Numbered from the stretch's first letter, positions 25,533 through 33,477 are shown. The stretch: DNA of 64,000 nt from Tichowtungia sp964398915 (GCA_964398915.1 CAYNOR010000002.1:124001-188000), one strand, 5' to 3'. Program-made: numbers and translations. The notes: generated from the letters alone by a model not told the origin.

Positions 25533-26345
25533 CTAGCGAATGCCGTAGCTGGCGCGCAGACGGCGGTAACCGGTGATACCCAGCCCGCCAATCATAATCA
25601 GCAAGACGCTGGCAGGCTCAGGAACAGCCTGCATGTCGTCAATCGCGAAATAGGACGGGGTGTTCATACCTAAACCACCGGTGTCAGAAGAACTCAATGA
25701 GAATTTCAATGAGCTGACATCGCTTCCCAATCCGCTCAGGTCGACAAAAGTCCAGTCGTTAAGAATGTAGTCTTGTCCGTTATCAGCAAATCGGTAGTCC
25801 GCCAGATAGAAATCAACACTTCCTAAGCTGCTGCTACCGGCATCGAACCCCTGAACCGTCAGCTTAAACCAATCTTCGTCATTTCCGGAAACGCCCCCGA
25901 ACTTTTTAGAAAAACTACTTCCGGTCAGCATATCCAGCGCGGCGTAAGTCGTATTGTTGACGTAGAATCCGTTAACTGCAACTGCCGATGCGAACGAGAC
26001 GGTGGGATTGATTCCGTTCCATGCATCGATATAGCCGATGCCGTACACACCGGAACCGGAACGATCTTTTCCGTCCCCGTAAACCGCAAACTGATTGCCG
26101 AAGCCGGCGGTTGTCGTGTCGTTTACATCTGAGTAGGTGAATCCGCCCCAGGCGGTGCCCCCCCAGCCGTCGTCGACAATATCCAGATTGAACGTCATGC
26201 CGGCATCCGTCCAAGCCTGATTGCCAACTTCGGTTGGACGGTAGTAGTGGTTTACTCCGGTGTCTTTGGAGTCAAGGGTTGCTGTGGCGGCGGCCGCATA
26301 GCCAGCGGCGGCGAGTACTGCGCAGAGCGCGATCTTCTTCTTCAT
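25533..26345 (-). CDS. DUF4465 protein with PEP-CTERM sorting signal (BtuH-like)
   Basis: 270 residues. It has a signal peptide (ALCAVLAAAGYAAAATA), then a DUF4465 domain at about 35-240 with its conserved blocks FYVNNTTYAALDMLTG, DWFKLTVQGFD and VDFYLADYRFADNG. A C-terminal PEP-CTERM tail follows: VPEPASVLLI, a hydrophobic segment and basic residues. DUF4465 proteins of Bacteroidetes (I recall the name BtuH) bind vitamin B12 at the surface. This is the first gene after the riboswitch, which fits. PEP-CTERM tails imply export by an exosortase rather than lipidation. Confidence 0.8.
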   Translation of the reverse strand: MKKKIALCAVLAAAGYAAAATATLDSKDTGVNHYYRPTEVGNQAWTDAGMTFNLDIVDDGWGGTAWGGFTYSDVNDTTTAGFGNQFAVYGDGKDRSGSGVYGIGYIDAWNGINPTVSFASAVAVNGFYVNNTTYAALDMLTGSSFSKKFGGVSGNDEDWFKLTVQGFDAGSSSLGSVDFYLADYRFADNGQDYILNDWTFVDLSGLGSDVSSLKFSLSSSDTGGLGMNTPSYFAIDDMQAVPEPASVLLIMIGGLGITGYRRLRASYGIR

Positions 26346-26475
26346 CTATACCTTTCTGCCCCTTACGCGGAGGCGGGTTTTGGTTTTGGCAGAAAGGCGG
26401 TATTCCGACTCTAACGGTTGCGCGACAGCGGCTGGTTCTCACAGCACTTTCCCTGCGCTTTCTGCATCAGGGGCG
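26346..26475 (-). promoter_or_regulatory. Cobalamin riboswitch with Shine-Dalgarno-pairing platform
   Basis: Read on the minus strand, the leader has the cobalamin aptamer landmarks in order: GCAGGGAA, GTGAGAACC, GCTGTCGCGCAAC and GAGTCGGAATACCGCC (core about 26388-26470). The closing strand CCTTTCTGCC (26388-26397) can pair 10 of 10 with GGCAGAAAGG (26351-26360), which sits just before the ATG and holds the likely ribosome site. The same strand can also pair with GCAGAAAGC at 26457-26465. This suggests translational control by alternative pairing. Confidence 0.85.
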
Positions 26476-26514
26476 GAAGATAGACAGAAGAGAGGTTGCG
26501 GTCAAGCTGATGCG

Positions 26515-27741
26515 TTACGAATTTTGGGCACCGGGTTTTCCTGAGTGGTAAAGGCGGCGATAGCGGGCAGGGGTTATACCCATCTGCTTCCGGAACTGTT
26601 TAATAAAGTAGCTCTGATCGCCGAAGCCGGTTTCATACGCGATGTCGGTACAGTTCAGATCGCTTTGTTCGAGGAGCCGCTGAGCTTCCTGAACGCGCAG
26701 CTGGTGAACATGCTGCAACACCGTTTTGCCGGTTACTTCCTTAACGAGATGGGCGATCCGGAATGTGCTGAGTCCGGTTTCTTTTGAAAGCATTTCAAGC
26801 GTGATGCTGTCGTGAAAATTTTCACCGAGCCAGCTGAGGATTTGCGCAACGGTGTCGTTGGTTCGGCTGTGCCCGTAGATGTAGATATTACGCATGAAAT
26901 CGTCGAGAGCGTCCGCGACGACATTCGAGAGAATTTCAAAATCGCTCGCATCAATAATGGCGCTCATCCAGGCATGATTTTTTTCGATAAGCGTGCTCAT
27001 GTGCGGACTGTCTTCCAGCGCACTGCGCACCAGATAGCCCATCATTTCGATGACGTGCGCTTTGATGAGGCGGATGTCAGCCGTGTGCGAGAAGAGGGCC
27101 CCAAGTGTTTTGTTGAGTTCCCGTCGTGCGCCTTTCTGGTCGCCGGCTTTCATCAGCGACAGCAAGGTGCGTTCTTCATCAATCAGACTGCGATCGCGCG
27201 AGCCCTGCTTGCGCCGGTGGATTTCCTCAGCGATCTGCCGCTGGCGCAGTGCTTTTTTCCGGTTTTCACTGAGCAGCAGCATGTCCCAGTTCAATTCACA
27301 GCAAGTCAGTGCAAATAAAAATTCGGCGGCCTTTTGCGGACGGTCTTGAGGCCACACCGGCAGAGACCGGATATATTGCTCCGCTGTTTTCCGCGGGCAT
27401 CCGGCTGTGGCTAAATGATTGATCGATTCCAATTGATCATACGGATCATGCTCGGTCATGACGGCTCCACCGGACAGTCCGCCGAAGACCTCGTTGTCTT
27501 TGGCCAGCGGAATGATCCAGCTGATCACGTTTGGAATCAGAAAAAAAATGTACGGCTCGCCCCAGCGTATGCTTTCAGTGAGCCCGTAAGCCCGCGAATT
27601 GACCAGTACGGACAAATTGGTTATGGCATCTTTTTTGTCCGGGCAGTGTCCGTCAGACGTAATTTCATGGATTGTCAGATCATATGAGCTACGGTAGCTT
27701 TTTTGGATTCGTTTAATTACATCGGCAGGCAATATAGCCAT
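26515..27741 (-). CDS. AraC-family transcriptional regulator with PocR-like sensor region
   Basis: 408 residues from the ATG at 27741, which has GGAG eight bases upstream; the in-frame ATG at 27765 has no such site. The last ~100 residues form two helix-turn-helix motifs (LEMLSKETGLSTFRIAHLVK and CTDIAYETGFGDQSYFIKQF, ending GITPARYRR). The first ~160 residues have the outline of a PocR-type ligand domain (GEPYIFFLIPNVISWIIPL, VFGGLSGGAV). PocR-type regulators often respond to corrinoid or one-carbon substrates. It is transcribed away from the corrinoid-protein gene and shares a spacer with a candidate operator. Confidence 0.85.
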   Translation of the reverse strand: MAILPADVIKRIQKSYRSSYDLTIHEITSDGHCPDKKDAITNLSVLVNSRAYGLTESIRWGEPYIFFLIPNVISWIIPLAKDNEVFGGLSGGAVMTEHDPYDQLESINHLATAGCPRKTAEQYIRSLPVWPQDRPQKAAEFLFALTCCELNWDMLLLSENRKKALRQRQIAEEIHRRKQGSRDRSLIDEERTLLSLMKAGDQKGARRELNKTLGALFSHTADIRLIKAHVIEMMGYLVRSALEDSPHMSTLIEKNHAWMSAIIDASDFEILSNVVADALDDFMRNIYIYGHSRTNDTVAQILSWLGENFHDSITLEMLSKETGLSTFRIAHLVKEVTGKTVLQHVHQLRVQEAQRLLEQSDLNCTDIAYETGFGDQSYFIKQFRKQMGITPARYRRLYHSGKPGAQNS

Positions 27742-27800
27742 AGTTTTTTCTCCGCAAAATGGCATTTTTATAGATCAAAAATAAAAAAAAATAGTCCTTT

Positions 27801-27820
27801 CGGCAAGATCATTATATTTT
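27801..27820 (+). promoter_or_regulatory. Shared cis motif, site 1
   Basis: CGGCAAGATCATTATATTTT, 94 bases before the corrinoid protein start and 60 bases from the divergent AraC start. Related sites lie at 29148, 31301 and 56511. It may be the operator of the AraC regulator. Confidence 0.5.
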
Positions 27821-27894
27821 GCATTTAAAAATCCCTATTTTCTTTACGCAATTACAGTAAAGTGGGAAACATTAACTTAACTAAAGGAGTTGTC

Positions 27895-28518
27895 ATGGCA
27901 CGGAATGAAGAACTGTTTAATGCAATTATGAAGGGCAAACGTAAAGATGTTGCCGCTCTGGTTCAGGCAGAAATTGCTGCTGGTTCGAATGTAGGCTCAA
28001 TCCTGATGGAATCGATGATCCCGGCGATGCGCGAAATCGGTGCACGTTTCACGCGCAATGAAGTGTATGTCCCGGAAATGCTGATTGCCGCCCGCGCCAT
28101 GCAGGCCGGTTTGGATATTATTAATCCTCTGCTCTCCAAGAGCGGTCATGAGCCGCTGGGCAAAGTTGCCATCGGTACGGTCAAAGGTGACTTGCACGAC
28201 ATCGGCAAAAACCTGGTTGCCATGATGGTGAAGGGTGCAGGTTACGAAGTGATGGATCTCGGCGTAGACTGCGACGTTGCAAAATATGATGAAGCGGTTA
28301 ACAACGGGGCCCAGGTTATCATGCTCAGCGCATTGCTCACCACCACCATGCCTTACATGAAAGAAGTTGTTTCTCACTTTAAGGCCAAAAACTCCAAAGT
28401 TAAAATCCTCATCGGCGGCGCTCCTGTTACTCAGGAATACGCTGACGAAATCGGTGCGGACGGCTATTCCAGCGATGCCAATCAGGCGGTCGCTTCAGTC
28501 GAAAAAGCGCTGGCGTAA
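27895..28518 (+). CDS. Corrinoid (cobalamin-binding) methyltransferase protein, MtaC/MtbC-like
   Basis: 207 residues from the ATG at 27895, preceded by AAAGGAG; an upstream ATG at 27862 is poor. Residues 1-85 are the four-helix cap domain and 86-207 the B12-binding Rossmann domain. The base-off motif D-x-H-x-x-G is at Asp99, His101 and Gly104 (GDLHDIGKN), with SALLTT and GGAPV further on. Such proteins carry the methyl group between two methyltransferases. The likely partners are the homocysteine-type methyltransferase at 31487, the UroD protein at 56622 and the activator at 29206. A strong terminator follows. Confidence 0.92.
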   Translation: MARNEELFNAIMKGKRKDVAALVQAEIAAGSNVGSILMESMIPAMREIGARFTRNEVYVPEMLIAARAMQAGLDIINPLLSKSGHEPLGKVAIGTVKGDLHDIGKNLVAMMVKGAGYEVMDLGVDCDVAKYDEAVNNGAQVIMLSALLTTTMPYMKEVVSHFKAKNSKVKILIGGAPVTQEYADEIGADGYSSDANQAVASVEKALA

Positions 28519-28540
28519 ACACCGTTTACATCACGGATTG

Positions 28541-28574
28541 AAAACGCTCCGGAAGTTCCGGAGCGTTTTTTATT
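28541..28574 (+). terminator. Rho-independent terminator after the corrinoid protein gene
   Basis: The stem AACGCTCCGG pairs with CCGGAGCGTT around a short loop, followed by a run of T. It lies 23 bases after the corrinoid protein stop and should end most of its transcripts. Confidence 0.9.
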
Positions 28575-28640
28575 TGTCCGGATGAGCCGGCTGGAGGCCG
28601 GCGTACGTACTGCTTTCGTTCCGAAAATCCTTCATTCCAT

Positions 28641-29153
28641 TTATCCATGCTTCGTCATCTCCATCTTAAGGTCTTCGGCGATGGTGGCGAACTGTTCGAG
28701 GGCCGCTTCGAGGTCGGCGGTGATGTCGGCGGCGATGATTTCCGGGGCGGGCAGATTGGCGGATTCTTCGAGCGCGTCGTCTTTCAGCCAGAAAATGTCG
28801 AGGTTCACCTTGTCGCGCTTGGTCAGCTCTTCATAGGTGAAGGCCTTGAACCGTTCGCTTTCTTTACGATCAAATCGGTTAAGGGTGGAAGCGGCGTCCC
28901 GCCGCTTTTCTTTTTTTGAATCAAGCGGCGGGACGCCGCTTCCACTTTGTCCAAAATAACAATTCACGAAGTCGTCGAGGTCGCTCCGTTTGAGCGTGTT
29001 TTCCTTGAGCGTGAAGTGCAGGTTGGTACGCAGGTCATAAATCCAGAGTTTGGAAGTCCACGGCTTTTCCTGTGCCGGGTTGCGGTCGAAGAACAGGCCA
29101 AGCCGCAAGGCCCTGCTTTTGTTCTCGCGGGGTATTGTCGCGCTATCCGGCAA
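28641..29153 (-). pseudogene. hsdM: Fragment of type I restriction methylase HsdM (C-terminal part)
   Basis: The frame encodes 170 residues that match the C-terminal end of HsdM: KPWTSKLWIYDLRTNLHFTL, KENTLKRSDLDDFVNCYF, FTYEELTKRDKVNLDIFWL and ADLEAALEQF. The SAM-binding and NPPY catalytic regions are missing, so it cannot methylate DNA. A palindromic repeat interrupts it in frame at 28885-28945. It lies among corrinoid genes and points away from them, a relic of an earlier restriction locus. Confidence 0.75.
28885..28945. repeat. GC-rich palindromic REP-like element inside the hsdM remnant
   Basis: Inverted arms of 23 bases (28885-28907 and 28923-28945) begin GTGGAAGCGGCGTCCC and end in its complement, around a T-rich loop. 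The insertion keeps the frame open and adds residues such as SGVPPL and RRDAAST. This palindrome type is, as I recall, frequent in related genomes. Confidence 0.8.
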
Positions 29154-29167
29154 GATCGTTTTAAAAA
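29148..29167 (+). promoter_or_regulatory. Shared cis motif, site 4 (weaker)
   Basis: CGGCAAGATCGTTTTAAAAA, 58 bases before the activator gene. The first 12 bases match the motif consensus; the AT-rich half differs. Confidence 0.35.
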
Positions 29168-29205
29168 GTCAGCCATTTTTCTATCCGTTTCAACGGTGAG
29201 CCCTT

Positions 29206-30924
29206 ATGGTATCCCGCACTATGGGCATCATTTTCAAATCAAACGGACAGCAGGGTGCAACAGGAACCCGCAAGGATGTTCCGCTTTCAACACTGGCCGC
29301 CGAAGCCGGGTTCCCTCTGAATATGCAATGCGGCGGGCAGGGTGCCTGTAAGGGCTGTCTTGTTAAACTCGGGCCGGGCCGATACCGGATCGGCGATACG
29401 GAAACCGTGGTCGGTGCAAGTGAGACACTCGAAGCCCGCGCCTGCAAAACGGTGCTGCTCGGCGATCAGGCGGAAATCGAAATTCCGCCGCGTTCGTTGC
29501 TGAAAATCGGCTCCTGTTCTTCTGCCGATTTTTATGCCACCCGCAAAAACCTTTTCCAAGGTTCGAAAAAAACTCAAGACCGGCTGGGTATCGCGGTGGA
29601 CATTGGTACGACGACGGTCGCGGCGATTCTTGTTGAACTGTCCAGCGGGAAAATTTTAGCCCGTGAATCGGCCTATAACCGGCAGATTGAACTGGCCGAC
29701 AATATTGCCTCGCGTATTGCTCTCTGCTGTGAAGATGAAAAGCTGAAGAGGCTTCAGCATCTGATTATCAAAGAAACGCTGGTTCCAATGTTCGGAAAAC
29801 TCGCAGTTCAAGGTTCCCGGAGTTTGGAGCAGGTAACGGATATTGTTTTGTCTGCAAATACGGTGATGAGTCATCTGGCACTCGGACTTTCCGCTCTGAG
29901 TATTGGTACGATCCCGTTTGAGCCGCTGACCAAGGTGTTCAGTGACCACTCCGCGCCGGAAATCGGATTGACCAACTGTCCCAATGCCCGCGTGCGTACC
30001 GTTCCGGCTATCGCCGGGTATGTCGGCGGCGACCTTGTTTCCGATCTTTATATCGCTGAACCGGATTCATCACAGCTCGAACTGATTGTCGATATCGGCA
30101 CCAACGGCGAAATTATTTTAAACGATCACGGTAAACTGACGGCTACCGCGACTGCCGCCGGTCCGGCATTTGAAGGAGCTGGTCTGCTGCACGGCTGCCG
30201 CGCTGATATTGGCGTGATTGAAAAAATTATCTGTCAGCCCGATGATTCAATTGACGTTGAAACCATCGGCGGGAACCCGGCGACCGGTTTGTGCGGCAGT
30301 GCGGCCGTTGACTTTATGGCATCGGCCTGGCGCACCGGTTTGTTAAATGATATGGGCCGGTTTGATCTGGCCCGGCTTCGTGCGGCGGGCCGGCTGGTCG
30401 ATCTCGAATATCATGGTATCAAGAGTAATTCCTGTCTGATTGTGTCTAAAGAACAATCGGGCCTGAACGAGCCGATACTCATTACCGAGTTCGATGTTTC
30501 ACAGATTTTGAAAGCTAAAGCGGCTGTGTATGCCGGCATCCGCACGCTGCTGGAACGCAGCGGACACAAGATCGGCGAGGTGGACAGACTGGTGCTGGCC
30601 GGCGGATTCGCCGCGCATTTAAGAATTCCCCATGCGATCACCATCGGTCTGCTGCCGGAAATGCCGCTTGAGAAATACGATGTGGTCGGCAACGGCTCGC
30701 TGGCCGGTGCTTATGCTGCACTGGGTGCAGGCGACGTTTGGGAGGAATTGCACCGGATTGCAAAAGTGCCGGATAGTTGTCACCTCGCAGAGACGAATGA
30801 ATTTGAAAACCGCTTTGTTGATGCTCTGGCGCTTCCGAACCTTGACCCCGATGAATTTCCCGAGACGCAGGCGGAAAAAAATGTTTACTATACGGCAACG
30901 GAGTGTTTGGGTTTTGAATCGTAA
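29206..30924 (+). CDS. Reductive activator of corrinoid proteins (RACE family; ferredoxin plus ASKHA domain)
   Basis: 572 residues. Residues ~7-95 form a plant-type [2Fe-2S] domain with Cys42, Cys48 and Cys51 (CGGQGACKGC) and Cys80. Residues ~130-540 form the ASKHA/DUF4445 activator domain: AVDIGTTTVAAIL, VDIGTNGEIIL, ATAAGPAFEGAG and LAGGFAAHL. Such proteins use ATP to drive electrons onto inactive cob(II)alamin, restoring Co(I). Its client is probably the corrinoid protein at 27895. GGTGAG five bases before the ATG supports this start. A second, longer activator is at 42295. Confidence 0.9.
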   Translation: MVSRTMGIIFKSNGQQGATGTRKDVPLSTLAAEAGFPLNMQCGGQGACKGCLVKLGPGRYRIGDTETVVGASETLEARACKTVLLGDQAEIEIPPRSLLKIGSCSSADFYATRKNLFQGSKKTQDRLGIAVDIGTTTVAAILVELSSGKILARESAYNRQIELADNIASRIALCCEDEKLKRLQHLIIKETLVPMFGKLAVQGSRSLEQVTDIVLSANTVMSHLALGLSALSIGTIPFEPLTKVFSDHSAPEIGLTNCPNARVRTVPAIAGYVGGDLVSDLYIAEPDSSQLELIVDIGTNGEIILNDHGKLTATATAAGPAFEGAGLLHGCRADIGVIEKIICQPDDSIDVETIGGNPATGLCGSAAVDFMASAWRTGLLNDMGRFDLARLRAAGRLVDLEYHGIKSNSCLIVSKEQSGLNEPILITEFDVSQILKAKAAVYAGIRTLLERSGHKIGEVDRLVLAGGFAAHLRIPHAITIGLLPEMPLEKYDVVGNGSLAGAYAALGAGDVWEELHRIAKVPDSCHLAETNEFENRFVDALALPNLDPDEFPETQAEKNVYYTATECLGFES

Positions 30925-30940
30925 CTAAAAGGAGATAGCT

Positions 30941-31192
30941 ATGTGTAATGGAATGACAGAACTGGATATTCCCTTCGAAAAGCGCGAGCTGATGGCGTTT
31001 TTGTGCGGATTGGAATCGATTGACGCCCGTCTGAAAGAGACACTCACGGCGGAAGAGCTGGCCGCAGTTACCGGAACGCGGGAACTGCTGCAGGAACTGA
31101 TTGCCGGCATGCTTAGCGGGAATCATCACCATCACGACCACTGTTGCGATCATTCACATGCCCACGACCACACGCATCCCCACAAGCATTAA
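30941..31192 (+). CDS. Small histidine-rich protein, candidate metal-binding partner
   Basis: 83 residues with a strong ribosome site (AAAGGAG). Residues 1-60 are predicted helical (KRELMAFLCGLESIDARL, LAAVTGTRELLQELIAGML). The last 23 residues hold 12 His, two Cys and several Asp, in the pattern HHHHDHCCDHSHAHDH. It follows the corrinoid activator closely and is followed by a terminator. The tail resembles nickel, cobalt or zinc storage tails (HypB, SlyD, CooJ). A role in supplying nickel to CODH/ACS or cobalt to corrinoids is inference. Confidence 0.75.
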   Translation: MCNGMTELDIPFEKRELMAFLCGLESIDARLKETLTAEELAAVTGTRELLQELIAGMLSGNHHHHDHCCDHSHAHDHTHPHKH

Positions 31193-31215
31193 TGGGCTGA
31201 TCGTTCGGCAATTGA

Positions 31216-31248
31216 AACCACATCTCTCATGAGGTGTGGTTTTTTTTG
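31216..31248 (+). terminator. Rho-independent terminator after the His-rich protein gene
   Basis: AACCACATCTC and its partner GAGGTGTGGTT form the stem, followed by a run of eight T. The upstream operon (activator plus His-rich protein) ends here. Confidence 0.9.
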
Positions 31249-31300
31249 TAGCAACATCAGTCCATTAAAAGAGCGGCAAAATGGATTTTGCAGATATTTT

Positions 31301-31320
31301 CGGCAAGATTGTCATATTTA
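31301..31320 (+). promoter_or_regulatory. Shared cis motif, site 2
   Basis: CGGCAAGATTGTCATATTTA, 186 bases before the methyltransferase gene. A partial copy (CGGCAAAATGG) lies 28 bases further upstream at 31273, as expected of paired AraC half-sites. Confidence 0.5.
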
Positions 31321-31345
31321 TCGGCTTGATGCCACTATTTCAAAA

Positions 31346-31430
31346 AACCATCGGCCTGTATCATGAGCGGCGCTCGAAGGGGTTGTAACCAGTTGATGTT
31401 ACGAATGTAATAAAAATAACACCGATGGTT
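31346..31430 (+). ncRNA. Candidate structured 5' leader RNA (multi-stem junction)
   Basis: A 9-base-pair closing helix, AACCATCGG (31346-31354) with CCGATGGTT (31422-31430), encloses three small hairpins: GAGC/GCTC, GGT/ACC and TTAC/GTAA. A further TGAG/CTCA hairpin follows at about 31432. The structure sits 57 bases before the methyltransferase start. It does not fit the SAM, THF or cobalamin riboswitch patterns that I know. Confidence 0.35.
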
Positions 31431-31486
31431 CTGAGGGTCCCGCTCAAGCGAATACACTGACCGGTAAACTTATATAAGGGGATTCA

Positions 31487-32383
31487 ATGGCTAAGCAGAA
31501 AATTGTTGATGCAGTGAAAAGCGGTAAAGTGCTGATCTCAGATGGCGCGTGGGGAACATTCCTTCAGAAAAAAGGGCTGAAGCCCGGTGAGTGCCCCGAA
31601 TTGTGGGCTGTTGAACGTCCGGCAGATGTGAAAGAAATCGCGCAGGCTTATTTCGCCGCCGGTGCCGATATGGTGGAGAGCGATACGTTTGGCGGAACCT
31701 GCTTCAAGCTGGAACATTTCGGACTGAAAAATCGCGTGGCGGAAATCAATCAGGCCGCAGCCAGACTTTCTGCTGAAGCGGCCGCTGAAGCCGGCGGCAC
31801 CAAATGGGTGATTGCCTCTGTCGGTCCGACCGGCAAGATGCTAGTAATGGAAGAAGTGACTGAAGAAGAGATTTACAATTGCTTCAAGGAACAAGTGGTT
31901 GCTCTGGCCAAAGGCGGAGCAGATGCCATTTGCATTGAGACGATGAGCGATATCGAAGAAGCCGCGCTGGCCGTCAAAGCGGTGAAAGAGAACACCTCTT
32001 GCGAAGCGATTGCCACGTTTACGTTCGCCCTTACCGTCAATGGTGACTATCGCACGATGATGGGCGTTTCGCCCGAGCAGGCGGCGGAAGCTATGATAGA
32101 CGCTGGCGCGGATATTATCGGCACAAACTGCGGCAATGGGATCGAGCGCATGATCGAAATTGTTAAAGCCATGCGCACCGTTGCACCAACGATTCCGATT
32201 CTGGTTCATGCCAACGCCGGTCTGCCGAAAAATGTAAACGGCGTAGACACGTTCCCGGAAACTCCGGAAATGATGGCGGCGCAGGTTCATGGACTGGTCG
32301 CAGCAGGTGCGAACATTATCGGCGGGTGCTGCGGAACAACTCCGGCGCACATCAAAGCAATGAAAGACGCGGTTAAGGCATAA
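31487..32383 (+). CDS. Homocysteine S-methyltransferase family protein (MetH N-terminal-like)
   Basis: 298 residues forming one TIM barrel. The zinc-binding cysteines are Cys215 (GTNCGNG) and the pair Cys281-Cys282 (GGCCGTTPAH), all intact. The opening SDGAWGTFLQKKG is typical. The family moves a methyl group to homocysteine or another thiol, either from a methylated corrinoid protein or from a small donor. Because MetH is split in some anaerobes, this protein and the corrinoid protein at 27895 could act as a two-part methionine synthase or as a substrate-specific methyltransferase pair. The next gene starts 18 bases later. Confidence 0.9.
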   Translation: MAKQKIVDAVKSGKVLISDGAWGTFLQKKGLKPGECPELWAVERPADVKEIAQAYFAAGADMVESDTFGGTCFKLEHFGLKNRVAEINQAAARLSAEAAAEAGGTKWVIASVGPTGKMLVMEEVTEEEIYNCFKEQVVALAKGGADAICIETMSDIEEAALAVKAVKENTSCEAIATFTFALTVNGDYRTMMGVSPEQAAEAMIDAGADIIGTNCGNGIERMIEIVKAMRTVAPTIPILVHANAGLPKNVNGVDTFPETPEMMAAQVHGLVAAGANIIGGCCGTTPAHIKAMKDAVKA

Positions 32384-32401
32384 CGTAGGGGAGAAACAAT
32401 T

Positions 32402-33472
32402 ATGGCGATTAAAACTAAATTTTTAGGTTCAGCAATCGGCTCCATGCCGTTTTCAGATGTGGAGCATGCCATTGATGTGTCATTGAGCAAGTTGGATTGC
32501 CCGATCTGGCCCCAGCTGTCTTTCTTCGGACTGAAGGAACAGATGGAAATCCAGTACTCGGAAGGCATCCCGCGCGCGGTGATTGATGAAGTCAAAGGCC
32601 GTATGTCATTCGATACCACCGGCGATTATTCCGATGAGTTCGCTGTTTTTTATGATGCATACATGACGGCGATGGATCCGGACAGCGGCACAGGCGATTG
32701 TTCGTCGATGGCGATCTCAGAAGGGTTTTCGCACGGTATTTATGCACTCGAAAAACGGCTCAAAGCGATGGGCAAAAAGCTCCCTTGGCTCAAAGTTCAA
32801 ACGACCGGGCCGATCAGTTTTGCGCTGACACTCGTGGACGAAAACAAACGTGCACTCTGGTATAATGAAGAATTCCGTGACGTGATCATCAAATCCATGG
32901 CCATGAAATGCCGCTGGCAGATTCAGAAATTTAGACCGTATGCTGAAAATATCATCTGCTTCATCGATGAGCCGATCCTTTCGGCCTTCGGCAGTTCAAC
33001 GTATGTTTCCGTCAGCCGCGACGAAGTGGTCGCCGCGCTGAACGAGTGCGTTGAAGCCGTGCATATGGATGGCGGACTGGCCGGCACCCATTGCTGCGGC
33101 AACACGGAGTGGAGCATTCTCGTCGATGCCGGTGTCGATATCGTCAACTTCGACGCTTTCGAATTCGGCGAAACGGTCGCGATGTATGCCGATTCCATGA
33201 AAGAACATCTCGGCCGCGGCGGTCTGCTGGCCTGGGGCGTTGTGCCGACTTCGCCCGCAATTCGCGAACAGACCTGCGAAAGCCTCTGTGCTCAGCTTGA
33301 AAAAGTGATGGATAATCTGGCTGCCACCGGCATCAGCAAGCAGACCATTGTTGAACAGGCCATTATCACCCCGTCCTGCGGAACCGGTTCGATGGCTGAG
33401 GCGGATGCCGAAAAGGTATTCGAAATGGTCAAGCAGGTTTCTGCGGCGATGAAGAAGAAATACGGCTTCTAA
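32402..33472 (+). CDS. MetE/UroD-fold methyltransferase, possible folate-independent methionine synthase
   Basis: 356 residues, about half the length of MetE, matching only its C-terminal catalytic barrel. Zinc ligands as in MetE are visible: His230 and Cys232 (GTHCCGN), a Glu at 254 or 257 and Cys326 (PSCGTGS). Core-MetE proteins of anaerobes with Wood-Ljungdahl genes (the MesB type, as I recall) are thought to take methyl groups from the corrinoid iron-sulfur protein. Its location directly before the CODH/ACS genes supports that reading, but the exact subfamily was not checked. Confidence 0.75.
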   Translation: MAIKTKFLGSAIGSMPFSDVEHAIDVSLSKLDCPIWPQLSFFGLKEQMEIQYSEGIPRAVIDEVKGRMSFDTTGDYSDEFAVFYDAYMTAMDPDSGTGDCSSMAISEGFSHGIYALEKRLKAMGKKLPWLKVQTTGPISFALTLVDENKRALWYNEEFRDVIIKSMAMKCRWQIQKFRPYAENIICFIDEPILSAFGSSTYVSVSRDEVVAALNECVEAVHMDGGLAGTHCCGNTEWSILVDAGVDIVNFDAFEFGETVAMYADSMKEHLGRGGLLAWGVVPTSPAIREQTCESLCAQLEKVMDNLAATGISKQTIVEQAIITPSCGTGSMAEADAEKVFEMVKQVSAAMKKKYGF

Positions 33473-33477
33473 GATAC

